Below are positions 8,233-17,500 of a DNA stretch of 55,927 bases, in pieces. The notes under the pieces were generated by a model. It was not told where the DNA came from and made no database searches. It saw nothing but the letters and a program-made list of their open reading frames with translations. The DNA is taken from the NCBI GenBank assembly GCA_026702755.1, contig JAPPBX010000101.1, positions 1 to 55,927 of the forward strand. Direction: 5' to 3'. The translations under genes were made by a program, and so were the position numbers. Numbering within the stretch: position 1 is the stretch's first letter; every line of letters starts with the position of its first letter. This stretch comes from Candidatus Poribacteria bacterium (GTDB lineage: Bacteria > Poribacteria > WGA-4E > WGA-3G).

Positions 8233-9690
8233 ATGAGAAACATTCCGGAAAACCCGTTTGCGCCACGACAATACGGACAACTCGTTAAAGTAACAGAACG
8301 GGTATATCTCTTTCGCAATATCGTCAACTCTTCTATTATTATTGGGGATAAAGGGGTTGCAGTAATTGATACACAAGTGAACCAAATGATGGCACGACGA
8401 TTGCGCAGTGCGATTCGTACTATCACAGATAAACCGATCTTATACGCAATTAACACCCACTATCATTGGGACCATACCAATGGGAACGTTATTTTTCATG
8501 AAGTTGGCGCGACCGTCGTTGCACGCGAGATGACAAAAGATTTTATGGTGAACAGATCGCCGCGTCAAGAAGCGTTCCTTCGTTCCCGGGGTTTTACGCT
8601 CGGTGATCCGCCTTTCCTCCCGCAGCAGACCTTCACTGACGAAACCGAATTGGATTTGGGTAATCAACCTTTGCACCTCGTTCATTTAGGAAAGGCGGAA
8701 ACAGATGATGCCACTGCCATTAGGATTCCAGCGGAAGATTGCATCGTTTCCGGTGACACCGTCATGACAGGAAGTTTTCCAATTTTCGGTCAACCTGTGA
8801 TGAACGAAGGTCTCATGGCAAACCACGATTGGATTAATACAATTAAAGAGCTCCGTACATACACACCTAAAGCCGTTCTTCCGGGTCACGGACCCTTGGC
8901 ATACGATGCCGAAATCGATTTGTTACTTGAGATTGAGACTTATTTTTTAACGGAGGTCCGAAAGCGTGTTGAACAAGGGATGTCCTTAGCCACACTGCTT
9001 GCCGAGATGGAAGCCAATCTACCTGACTGGATTCGAGATATTGCTGAGGTCTGGGGGACCCCTCGTTATGCGATTTTAAGGGTATATCGCGGGTTGATCG
9101 ACGATCCGGAGCCGGGCTGGCAGCACTTGAAACCTTCAGCTATTCCAACTGCGGATGCCGAAGCCCTTCGTCAAAATACATCCGAACTCAAAGCGTTTGA
9201 AATGTACCGGGAAACCGCTGAAGAGGTTGCAGAGGGCAACGATTTCGGCTTAGCCATCGCTATTTTGAAAGCTGCGACGCAGAAATATCCGAATTTTCCT
9301 GACGCATGGACGGCGTATGCAAGTCTGCTTACGCAAGCATCTCGCATCGTATCAAGCGTCCTTGAGAAGGGTGATTTCTTCGCTGAGGCGAAAAAAGCAA
9401 TTGATATTGCACTTGGATTGGATCCGGATTGTGCGCCGGCGCACCTTTTGCGTGGGTATAACCACATACTCTCTGCCTACCGTAACGGTGATGACACAAA
9501 GGCGGGATTGGAGTCTGTTTACAAAGCCCTCGTCATTGGAATTCAGGGCACGCAGCTCGCACAAGCATATTTTTGTATTGGACTCGCGCACCGCGCAAAC
9601 GGGGACGAGACCTTGGCACGTGAATCCTTTGCGAAGGCGATCGCTGCTGACGCAAGGTATATGCCGGCGCAGTTGGCTAACATAGCATAG
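8233..9690 (+). CDS. Metallo-beta-lactamase-fold hydrolase with C-terminal TPR-like domain
   Basis: A 485-residue protein. The N-terminal half is an MBL-fold hydrolase: the dinuclear metal motif HYHWDH is at residues 76-81 (H76, H78, D80, H81), with further ligands in GKAETDDAT and LPGHG. The C-terminal half (about 310-485) is helical and TPR-like: ATQKYPNFPDAWTAYASLL, ALGLDPDCAPAHLLRGYN and LARESFAKAIAADARYMPAQLA. The MBL class most similar by layout is the alkylsulfatase-like or general MBL hydrolase group, but the substrate is unknown. Tight spacing (8 nt after hemE, 13 nt before hemH) argues for co-transcription with heme synthesis genes. Confidence 0.82.
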   Translation: MRNIPENPFAPRQYGQLVKVTERVYLFRNIVNSSIIIGDKGVAVIDTQVNQMMARRLRSAIRTITDKPILYAINTHYHWDHTNGNVIFHEVGATVVAREMTKDFMVNRSPRQEAFLRSRGFTLGDPPFLPQQTFTDETELDLGNQPLHLVHLGKAETDDATAIRIPAEDCIVSGDTVMTGSFPIFGQPVMNEGLMANHDWINTIKELRTYTPKAVLPGHGPLAYDAEIDLLLEIETYFLTEVRKRVEQGMSLATLLAEMEANLPDWIRDIAEVWGTPRYAILRVYRGLIDDPEPGWQHLKPSAIPTADAEALRQNTSELKAFEMYRETAEEVAEGNDFGLAIAILKAATQKYPNFPDAWTAYASLLTQASRIVSSVLEKGDFFAEAKKAIDIALGLDPDCAPAHLLRGYNHILSAYRNGDDTKAGLESVYKALVIGIQGTQLAQAYFCIGLAHRANGDETLARESFAKAIAADARYMPAQLANIA

Positions 9691-9703
9691 GAGAAAAATA
9701 AAA

Positions 9704-10648
9704 ATGAAGTATGATAGTGTTTTATTGGTTGCATTTGGCGGTCCGACACCCGGATGCTGTAAAAAATATAATAACAATACCTGTCCTGGTGAAGCCTACT
9801 GCTTTGTTGAAGGAATTGCCGGGGAGGCAGAATCTCAAAGAGAACGCGTAAAAGACATCTCAGCACATTACGTAAAATTGGGCGGATTTTCACCTTTCAA
9901 CGAATTGACCTTCAAACAAGCTGCCGCATTAGACGATGCGTTGCGTGCGCGTAATCTGCCGCTTCCTGTCTATGCTGGATTTAGACATTGGAACCCCTAC
10001 TTAAAGGAAGTCATCGCAGAAATGACACAGAAGGGATACCGTAAGATACTCGGCATCATCATGGCACCACACCAGTCCAAAGTCAGTTGGGAATGGTATC
10101 AGCAAACGGTCCAAGATGGAATTGATGCACTGGAGGGTGAGAAGCCTACTGTTGATTACCTTGAGCCGTGGTACACACACGAAGGCTATGTCGGTGCTAT
10201 CGCTGAAATCATTAAAACCGCGTGTGGTGACAAATTAGCGCGTGCTGAGCTTGTTTTTACAGCGCATGCAATTCCACAGGTCTCCGCGGACACCTCACCC
10301 TATACACAACAGTTCGCAAAAACAGGTGAGGCAGTCGCTCAAAAGATCAGAAAAACTCGGTTCGGTTTGGCATACCAAAGCGAAGTGGAAAACAGTCCGA
10401 TACCGTGGACACAACCGGATATCAACGACTGGCTTAAAGCCCGAAAAAACGATGGTGTTGATACCGTTGTCGCCTCGCCTATCGGTTTCCTCTGTGACCA
10501 TGTTGAAGTACTCTATGACTTAGACATAGAAGCGACTGAAACGGCGGAGGCGTGCGGCATTGATTTTATTCGGGCGGGAACGGTCGGTGCGCATCCGAAA
10601 TTTATCGGCATGTTAGCAGACTTTGTATGTGAAAAATCTGCGGAGTGA
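9704..10648 (+). CDS. hemH: Ferrochelatase (protoporphyrin or coproporphyrin type)
   Basis: A 314-residue ferrochelatase inserting Fe2+ into a porphyrin. Key residues are visible: the metal-site histidine in FTAHAIP (H188) and the acidic site in GFLCDHVEVLYDLD (E268), plus GGFSPFNE in place of the usual GG.SP.N. The N-terminal loop after LLVAFGGP is unusual: cysteines C18, C19, C27 and C33 replace the common xxEDVxPFLxN segment, suggesting a bound metal or cluster. Adjacent hemE and hemY echo the Bacillus hemEHY operon, where the branch runs through coproporphyrin; which branch is used here cannot be decided because no hemQ or hemN is in the window. Confidence 0.88.
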   Translation: MKYDSVLLVAFGGPTPGCCKKYNNNTCPGEAYCFVEGIAGEAESQRERVKDISAHYVKLGGFSPFNELTFKQAAALDDALRARNLPLPVYAGFRHWNPYLKEVIAEMTQKGYRKILGIIMAPHQSKVSWEWYQQTVQDGIDALEGEKPTVDYLEPWYTHEGYVGAIAEIIKTACGDKLARAELVFTAHAIPQVSADTSPYTQQFAKTGEAVAQKIRKTRFGLAYQSEVENSPIPWTQPDINDWLKARKNDGVDTVVASPIGFLCDHVEVLYDLDIEATETAEACGIDFIRAGTVGAHPKFIGMLADFVCEKSAE

Positions 10649-10753
10649 GAGTGAAGGTCGAACGGACTCGTTTGACTGTGATGCTCTTGTGCTCTTGTTC
10701 ATGCTGGATACGGATTGGAAGTTTTAAATGAAGAACCTGGATTGAGAGTTCTC

Positions 10754-12172
10754 ATGTCGAAAAACTCAGTTAGAAAGCGTGCAATTGTTATTGGGGGCGG
10801 TATTACAGGGTTAGCCGCGTGCTATCGCTTGCAACGCGAGGCAGCACAACGCGATATTCCGCTTGACCTGATACTCCTTGAAGCAAGTGAGCGTGTCGGC
10901 GGCGTTATTCAAACTGAACATCGCGACGGTTTTCTCATTGAGCACGGACCCGATGCATTTATTTCAACGAAACCGTCGGCAAAGGCTTTATGTGAGGAAC
11001 TCGGTATCGCAGATCAACTCATCGGTACTAACTCAAAGGTCCGGCGGAGTTTTGTAATCCGCAATGGAACGTTACATCCTGTCCCGGAAGGCTTTTATAT
11101 GATGGCACCGGGTTCTTTCATGCCATTCCTAAAAAGCCCGCTCTTTAGTTGGCACGGCAAATTGCGAATGGCATTCGATCTCTTTATTCCGCGTAGGGAA
11201 AGAGATACGGATGAAGCCGTAGCGCACTTCGTCAGGCGGCGCCTTGGCACCGAAGCCTTCACACGGATGGCACAACCTATGATAGGAGGCATTTACACCT
11301 CGGATGCCGAAAATTTAAGTCTCAAGGCGACCTTTCCAAGATTCTTAGAGATGGAGAAAACGCACGGGAGCATCATCAAGGCACTGCGCGCACAAAAAAA
11401 GCAGGCAGCCGAAACCAGCCGAGACACGAGTGGACCGCGCTATAGCCTCTTTCTCTCTTTTAAATCTGGAATGCAGACCTTGATTGATAAGCTTACTGAA
11501 GCCGTATTCGACAGTATTAGGTTAAATGCCCGCGTAGAACATATTCAACAAACACCTGATGATAACGGGTGGATCGTTTCCCTTGCCAATGGGGAAACGC
11601 TAAATTCAGAACTCCTCTGCATCGCCCTTCCAACACCACAAACGGGGACACTTGTCCAAGACGTATCAAAGCCACTTGCCACAAAACTTGATGCTATCCC
11701 TTATGCTTCCTCGGCAACGGTTAACTTCGCTTTCCGCCGTTCAGACGTTACGCATCCATTGAATGGTATGGGATTTGTCGTCCCAGCTACGGAAAATCTA
11801 TCTCTTATCGGATGTTCCTTCAGTAGCGTTAAATTTGAAAGCCGTGCGCCTGCTGAACATGTTCTGTTACGTGCCTTTGTTGGCGAACCTACGTCTAAAA
11901 AAAGTGAAACAGAACTTATTGAGTTATGTCAAGCGGACTTAACACCACTTCTCGGATTCAAAAACGCTCCACAGTTTGCTATCGTTAGCACGCATTCACA
12001 GGCGATGGCACAGTATCAGGTGGGACACCAAGACCTTGTCAGTGATATAGAACGGTTCGCGAATGGATTACAAGGATTCGCACTTGCAGGAAACGGTTAT
12101 CATGGGGTTGGCATTCCAGACTGTATTCGGAGTGGAGAGGCAGCAGCCCTTTCACTCTTAGATACACTGTGA
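10754..12172 (+). CDS. hemY: Protoporphyrinogen/coproporphyrinogen oxidase, HemY type
   Basis: A 472-residue FAD-dependent oxidase that aromatises the porphyrinogen ring. The dinucleotide-binding motif IGGGITGLAACYRL begins near residue 13, followed by LLEASERVGGVIQT and the GPDAFIS segment typical of HemY/HemG2. Further signatures are PMIGGIYTSDAENLSLKATFPRF (residues shown only in part: PMIGGIYTSDAE) and the C-terminal GNGYHGVGIPDCI, which closes the FAD site. ATG 10754 is taken as the start; the open frame extends to a TTG at 10715 without family similarity. It follows hemH after about 105 nt and precedes the cytochrome gene by only a few bases. Confidence 0.92.
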   Translation: MSKNSVRKRAIVIGGGITGLAACYRLQREAAQRDIPLDLILLEASERVGGVIQTEHRDGFLIEHGPDAFISTKPSAKALCEELGIADQLIGTNSKVRRSFVIRNGTLHPVPEGFYMMAPGSFMPFLKSPLFSWHGKLRMAFDLFIPRRERDTDEAVAHFVRRRLGTEAFTRMAQPMIGGIYTSDAENLSLKATFPRFLEMEKTHGSIIKALRAQKKQAAETSRDTSGPRYSLFLSFKSGMQTLIDKLTEAVFDSIRLNARVEHIQQTPDDNGWIVSLANGETLNSELLCIALPTPQTGTLVQDVSKPLATKLDAIPYASSATVNFAFRRSDVTHPLNGMGFVVPATENLSLIGCSFSSVKFESRAPAEHVLLRAFVGEPTSKKSETELIELCQADLTPLLGFKNAPQFAIVSTHSQAMAQYQVGHQDLVSDIERFANGLQGFALAGNGYHGVGIPDCIRSGEAAALSLLDTL

Positions 12173-12179
12173 GGGTGTG

Positions 12180-13199
12180 ATGGATTTTACGATGGCGCGC
12201 CGAGGCATAGTCGTTGTATGTTTGGGGTTATGTGGATATGTATTGGTGACATTAAGTAGCAAACTTGCGCCCCGCGCTGAAAACACTAAAGATCGCGTGG
12301 CGGAAGCATATCAAGGATTTCAGGAAGGGAAATGTAAAAGCTGCCATCCTGCAATCTGGCGGGAGTGGGAAGGTTCGATGCACGCGAAGGCGTGGGTTGA
12401 TGAAATCTATCAGGAGGTCGCAAGTCAAGTTCCGGACAGAGAGACAAAATGTGACCAGTGTCATGCTCCGCAACCGATTCTCATCACGGGTGTAGGAAAG
12501 ATGCCGGAACTCAGGACTGAACACCGGGAAGCAGGCGTTTCATGCCTCGTCTGCCATCTCGATGCTGAAGGTGCGATGCACGGACCACAAGCAAGCGCAG
12601 AGACCTATTTCCACGCCAACGTGACCGATCCCATCTATACAGCACCAACAACACTCTGTAGTACTTGTCATGGTCAGCCAACTGTCCCTGAGCATGACCA
12701 AGTTTCCAGTTTTCTAAATAGTAAATTCGCTGAAGATGATAAAAGTTGCGCGACGTGTCACATGCCGATTGTGAATCGGCTACAAAGCACAGCTAGTTAT
12801 GAAAGCATTAAAGGCAGGAAACACACGTGGCGCGGAAGTCGTAGTGTCGCACAACTCAGACGTGCTGCGGCACTTCAACTTGAGATCACGCCTGAAAAGG
12901 TAAATGTGAAACTTCAGAGCAAGACCGGACACATTTTACCGGGTGGGACATTGCGTACTATTATGCTTGAAATGGTGCAGCTCACTTCAGAGAATGGTGT
13001 ACGTCAGAAGAAACGAGTCTCAATTTCTGCTGGAGAAGAAAATCGGCTTCTTCCAGATGAAAACAGAATTTATGTTTTCGACACACCATCCAGGGTACCC
13101 GGCGACACAATTACAGTTCGCCTCATGTATCAATTGACACCGAAAACACCGGAATCCGAGTGGATATTGATGGCAGAGAAAAATCACGTTGTGCCTTGA
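12180..13199 (+). CDS. Pentaheme c-type cytochrome (cytochrome c554-like)
   Basis: A 339-residue exported protein with a single N-terminal hydrophobic anchor or signal (about 8-28). Five CxxCH heme-attachment motifs lie at residues 52-56, 91-95, 122-126, 160-164 and 190-194. The sequence around the first, CKSCHPAIWREWEGSMHA, is typical of the cytochrome c554/multiheme family in which additional histidines act as distal ligands. The C-terminal third (about 215-339) lacks heme motifs and looks beta-rich. An electron-transfer role at the periplasmic face is inferred; the redox partner is unknown. GTG at 12177 is an alternative start. Its position right after hemY links it to heme supply. Confidence 0.87.
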   Translation: MDFTMARRGIVVVCLGLCGYVLVTLSSKLAPRAENTKDRVAEAYQGFQEGKCKSCHPAIWREWEGSMHAKAWVDEIYQEVASQVPDRETKCDQCHAPQPILITGVGKMPELRTEHREAGVSCLVCHLDAEGAMHGPQASAETYFHANVTDPIYTAPTTLCSTCHGQPTVPEHDQVSSFLNSKFAEDDKSCATCHMPIVNRLQSTASYESIKGRKHTWRGSRSVAQLRRAAALQLEITPEKVNVKLQSKTGHILPGGTLRTIMLEMVQLTSENGVRQKKRVSISAGEENRLLPDENRIYVFDTPSRVPGDTITVRLMYQLTPKTPESEWILMAEKNHVVP

Positions 13200-13203
13200 G
13201 ACA

Positions 13204-13950
13204 CTAAGTGTTCATATTCGGTAATGAATCGAGACCGAGCAATCGTTTTAGGGTCGGTGTCGCGCGGGATACAACCGCCTCTGATACTAATTCAAGATGT
13301 GCTTGCTGCGGTTTCAGGATGGAGCGACAGAAAAAACCGAGTAACCCAACACGCGTTTCATTCGTTCTATTTTCTGAGGATCCGTGCCATATTGCCCCGT
13401 TGACAATTAAAACGGAACCCCGTGGTCCACAAATCTGCAGCTCGTCGGCATATTCCACACCCGGTTCAGGTAATGCCTCGAGCCGCCGATGGCTCCCCGG
13501 GACACAACTGGTTGCTCCATTTTCAAGTGTAAAATCATCCAGAAACCATACGCTGTTAGCAACCATAGGGAAGTTTGGACGCGGTGTGGGAAGTCCTGAT
13601 AATGGGTAATCAATATGGAGACCGGTATCAGGCGCGCCTGGATAAAGCACATTTACGGTAAAGGAGCTCAGTGTGCAATCCGCGCCGAGTAGATACTCCA
13701 TAGCGGCAAGCATTTTTGGATGTTGAATGGTTTCTTCAAACATCTCGCCTTTGTCAATGAGATTCCAGACGCGTTGCGCGCTGTCATTGGCAAGATATGT
13801 GTGCCCCTTGCCGGCTTTTTGTTCCGCCTCAGCGAGTGCCAAAGCACTTTCTCGAAGCTGCGCTGTTGTGTCTGGAGGTATCAGACTTTCGAGAAGCAGA
13901 AAACCGTGCTGATCCAGTTGATTCTTTTCAGATTCGGTCAAGACAGTCAT
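13204..13950 (-). CDS. Phytanoyl-CoA dioxygenase (PhyH) family protein
   Basis: A 248-residue Fe(II)/2-oxoglutarate-dependent oxygenase. The metal triad can be read as H112-x-D114 (LHIDYP) and H189 (GAIWHGSSENRT), with R200 in NETR as likely 2-oxoglutarate ligand. PGSHRR and GSVLIVNG are typical PhyH segments. The family hydroxylates diverse small molecules, so the substrate is open. It is convergent with the cytochrome gene (4 nt between stops) and divergent from the giant repeat protein, with two promoter-like sites in the gap behind its start. Confidence 0.9.
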   Translation of the reverse strand: MTVLTESEKNQLDQHGFLLLESLIPPDTTAQLRESALALAEAEQKAGKGHTYLANDSAQRVWNLIDKGEMFEETIQHPKMLAAMEYLLGADCTLSSFTVNVLYPGAPDTGLHIDYPLSGLPTPRPNFPMVANSVWFLDDFTLENGATSCVPGSHRRLEALPEPGVEYADELQICGPRGSVLIVNGAIWHGSSENRTNETRVGLLGFFCRSILKPQQAHLELVSEAVVSRATPTLKRLLGLDSLPNMNT

Positions 13951-13974
13951 GTTTTTCTCCGATGCTATTTTTTC

Positions 13975-14003
13975 TTGACAGTTTAAGCGTTTTCTGGTAA
14001 TAT
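13975..14003 (+). promoter_or_regulatory. Near-consensus sigma70 promoter P1
   Basis: TTGACA (13975-13980), 17-nt spacer, TAATAT (13998-14003). Only one mismatch to the consensus. It lies just behind the PhyH start and points toward the giant gene. Confidence 0.72.
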
Positions 14004-14077
14004 GTCAAATAGATTGTAAATTTCTGCTTAAAGAGGTGGAAATTTTCAGCCAGAATTCCGATTTTGATTTGACATAT
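14000..14077. repeat. Perfect 11-bp inverted repeat overlapping two promoters
   Basis: ATATGTCAAAT (14000-14010) and ATTTGACATAT (14067-14077) are exact reverse complements. The left arm covers the -10 box of promoter P1 and the right arm the -35 box of P2, so the pair could be two half-sites for a DNA-binding regulator, or chance in AT-rich DNA. Confidence 0.5.
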
Positions 14078-14097
14078 TTTGTAAATTGTGGTATTAT
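14069..14097 (+). promoter_or_regulatory. Near-consensus sigma70 promoter P2
   Basis: TTGACA (14069-14074), 17-nt spacer, TATTAT (14092-14097); TATAAT is also present at 14095-14100 but with a 20-nt spacer. It is the second of two tandem strong sites 94 bp apart. Confidence 0.68.
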
Positions 14098-14247
14098 AAT
14101 AAGCGGACTGCAATTTAATCTGATGATATACCAATGCGGCGGGAACAAATTTACCGATTGCATAAAAAATCACGTAACTGCAGGACGATTTTGTTACCGG
14201 TTTCGTCCGTGTAACACTCATGTCTCTAACACGTAATGATTAAATGC

Positions 14248-14277
14248 TTGCTTAATTTTGCCACTTTTTGATAAAAT
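14248..14277 (+). promoter_or_regulatory. Candidate promoter P3 directly before the structured leader
   Basis: TTGCTT (14248-14253), 18-nt spacer, TAAAAT (14272-14277). Transcription from it would begin near 14284, a few bases before the first paired strand of the folded leader at 14289. Confidence 0.5.
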
Positions 14278-14288
14278 AAATAATAGAA

Positions 14289-14479
14289 AAATTCCCGCAA
14301 GGTTGAACATGGAAGTTAGATGCCGCTTTCCATCTATTTTTGACCTGTGCCGTATGCTACACGAACCCTATCCTACGGCTACATCCGTATCGGGAAATTT
14401 TAATGCTCGTTGGTAGGATGTTAATTGGATGGGCAAACATCTACCCCGGACGTCTTTTTTGTATTCTCGCTTGCCCATC
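14289..14479 (+). ncRNA. Candidate structured 5' leader RNA of unknown class
   Basis: A multi-stem fold can be drawn by eye. Outer stem: AAATTCCCG (14289-14297) with CGGGAAATTT (14391-14400), one bulge. Inner arm 1: ATGGAAG (14309-14315) with CTTTCCAT (14326-14333), one bulge. Inner arm 2: GCCGTA (14349-14354) with TACGGC (14374-14379). This makes a three-way junction. Downstream, GGTAGGATGTT (14412-14422) can pair with AACATCTACC (14436-14445), and GATGGGCAA (14428-14436) with TTGCCCATC (14471-14479); the second starts in the loop of the first and shares base 14436, so the two compete. A T6 run is at 14455-14460. The layout suggests a riboswitch or other cis-acting leader; I matched it to no known class. 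Confidence 0.5.
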
Positions 14480-14536
14480 TAAGAAACTCAGTACTTAGTC
14501 TTGCGAGCGCGCAGACTTAACGAGGAGGATGAGTTA

Positions 14537-17500
14537 ATGAAAAAACGAACACTCGTTTGTTTTTTGATTTTTACACTGTGTGTTTTTTACACTTCAATTC
14601 CGAACACGGTTTTCGGGCAGGAAGCGGAAGCCTCTCTCGCTGTCAAGGTACGTGACAAATACATTGATTTGTTTCAGCGTGACGATGTTAAGGCACTTCT
14701 GCCAGAGATTTTGAACGGACTTAAGACAGCAGAGGTTGATGATATCGGTGGTACCATTGATTTAGCTATCAGTCTTATTAACGCTGGGTCGGCCGCAACC
14801 CTGCAGACGGTCGCTCAAGGACAAGGGATCATACTAACAGACGACCATATAGCACTTCTGTCAGATCCAGATGTCCAAGCGTTACTGCAAGATGAAGACG
14901 TTAAAACATTGCTTCAAGATCCAGTAGCAATTGACGAACTTGCAGGGTTGTTGTTGCCGCCTCCGTCAACCGATGAAGAGACGACTCCATCAACGGATGA
15001 GGAAACCACTCCGTCAACCGATGAAGAGACGACTCCATCAACGGATGAGGAAACCACTCCGTCAACCGATGAAGAGACGACTCCATCAACGGATGAGGAA
15101 ACCACTCCGTCAACCGATGAAGAGACGACTCCATCAATGGACGAGGAAACCACTCCGTCAACCGATGAAGAGACGATTCCATCAATGGACGAGGAAACCA
15201 CTCCGTCAACCGATGAAGAGACAACCCCACCAGATGAAGTTATACCCCCGCCGGTAACAGCTCCAATGGCAGATCCAATTCCTTCGATAATGCCTACAAA
15301 TGAAGCACTTTTGGGCAAATCTCGGCTTGGTGGACTCTCGCATAACACGATCTCCGGAAGGAAATTTGTGCAGGATCTTTTCATGGTGGCTACCGGACAA
15401 CCGATTGAAAGTTTAGCAGGTTTCGGACTCACTCAAGACGCATTGGTTGCAATGGTGGTTGAAGAGATTGCTAAGTTGGTCGGACAAGAAATTCCTTTCC
15501 CAAAAAATCAGATCCTGAATCTTCTAGCTGATCCCGATATCCGAATTTTCGCTGGAAAATTAGGGGAAACGGATTTAGAACAAGGTTTAGACCCCGAGAA
15601 TTTTGGGAACGCGATTACACCTCTGCCGCTTGATCTTATCTATGATGATAGGATGGGTGACAAGACCGACCCGAATCGAAAATATCTGACTCGCAATAAT
15701 TTGAATCTTTACGTTCGCGTTCCGCTGCCAGCATCAAATATCGGTGGTGTTACGTTTCAGTCCAGTGACGGAACGCTGCAAGCAAAGGGTCGGTTGGTTG
15801 GTGATCCGACGGTCCTGGGTTCAGAGTTGATCCGCCATACCTTCCGATTGGAAGAGGCTCTTGCTGCTACTAACTTACCGGCATGGCCCGCTCTGGAAGA
15901 TAGTCTTGAGCAGCTTTTTGAAGAGGTTACCCTCGTCCACCATTATGGACTGAATGGGGATCCTGTTGAGCATCCCATGGATCCTATATTCGGACCAAAT
16001 GGCGTTGTTTGGGAAGCTGAGATAGGGGTCGTACCAGGTAGTAGTTATTATTACTTTCATGTGACGCTTGCTGACGAGTTAACTCTGGAAGTTTTGGATC
16101 GCGAAAAACTCGCAGCCCTTGCTAAGGAAACATTGGCTGGTAATCTCGCCACAATATCAGAAGTCCTGAGTGCAACAAAAACCTATCCGATTCGTGAGTG
16201 GTCGATGCCAGACCCGCGCAATCTCCAATTAACGAATCGTGGGATTCTTGAGGAATTATTTGATGACAATTTCAGGGCAGTATTCAACACAGCTGTGGGT
16301 TCGATAATTACAGAGTCCTTGGCAAGTGGTCAATTACCGTCTCCACAACAGTTGCTGAACGCACTTGGAAAACATCGATGGAGACTTCAGAATATACTCC
16401 TGCGTAATGCTAACAGAGTGACAACAGAATTTGAGGAATCGTTTGATCCGATGTTGTCTTCTGTTTTCACTATCCCAAAGGTCAATCCGGAATATGGGTC
16501 ACTCTGGGTTCCTGAAACTCAGTTCGATAATATTCCCGATGGCAACTATTTTTTGGGTGCTGTTGTCCATGATGTGAATGGGAACCCCTTAGATTTAATG
16601 CAAGGTGAGTTCACCGTTGATACCAGTGCACCAGAAGCCGATGTTGAAATCAGTTCAGGTGTCAACACAGTCGGTTATGAAAACGACGAAGGTGTTTACG
16701 TTGCCACTTCCTTGGAACCGGGTGCTGCTACCTTGACAGTCACAGGTGTACCGGGATTAAAACCAAGTGATAGAGTTGCACAGGCTGAAGGATATCTCGT
16801 TTATCAAATAATTGGGTTGAATGAAGACGGAACACCCTATCTCGGTGATCCATCGCTCCAACGCCCGAACACTTGGATGCCGCTAACGCCTGAGGCTACC
16901 CTGCTTGCCTCGACGATATGGGATCAAACCATAGCGCAACTTGTAGGTCAAAATGTTCTTCCTGAGGAGATTGAATTTGGTGGTGTAACTGTACCGACCC
17001 AAACGCTAACCTTAAACACGGTATTAGCTTTCCTTGGGACACCTCTTGGACTTGGGTTCCTACAAGACAATTTAAACCCGTCTCTTGAGGACTTAGGCGA
17101 ATTGCTAAATATGCACCTGCAATTGGACGCTGATGTAGCGCAATCGCTCGTTGACGTTTTAGGAGTAACGGTAGACATCGTTAATGCTGTGCCAATCACT
17201 TATGGCGAGCCGCCAAATGGTAATAGTTTGATGATGCTTGCACAATTGGGTGAAGATGTCCTCGCAGGGGATTATGGGATTCGCGCAATGGGGATTGATA
17301 CGCTCTTCAATGTAAGTTCTCATACTGCGCCAACACATCTCAGGATTGTTTATTCAAGTGATCCTGCACATCAGGACCGTGCAAGCGTAACGTTTGTTGT
17401 GGTTGGTGATTGTAACTTGGACGGCGATATGGATGACCTCTTTGAAAGTGGTCCTGTCGGTAACGTCACAATCTTCAACAATACCACAGAAAATGTTGTC

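Noticed and set aside
14036-14236. Small Cys-containing GTG-start ORF (66 residues) in the intergenic region
   Set aside because: It has AAAGAG upstream, but it spans promoter P2 and has no recognisable domain; more likely chance in an untranslated leader.
14401-14460. c-di-GMP-I riboswitch, because of GGGCAAAC at 14431
   Set aside because: Only this short segment resembles the class; the tetraloop, receptor and second conserved strand are missing.
14963-15226. CRISPR-like repeat array
   Set aside because: The units are contiguous 24-bp in-frame repeats encoding PSTDEETT, without spacers; they are part of the giant protein.
14914-15432. Antisense ORF of 172 residues (SSVDGVV repeats) across the tandem repeat
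   Set aside because: It is open only because the 24-bp repeat has no stops in that frame; it has no ribosome-binding site and shares the sequence with the sense gene.
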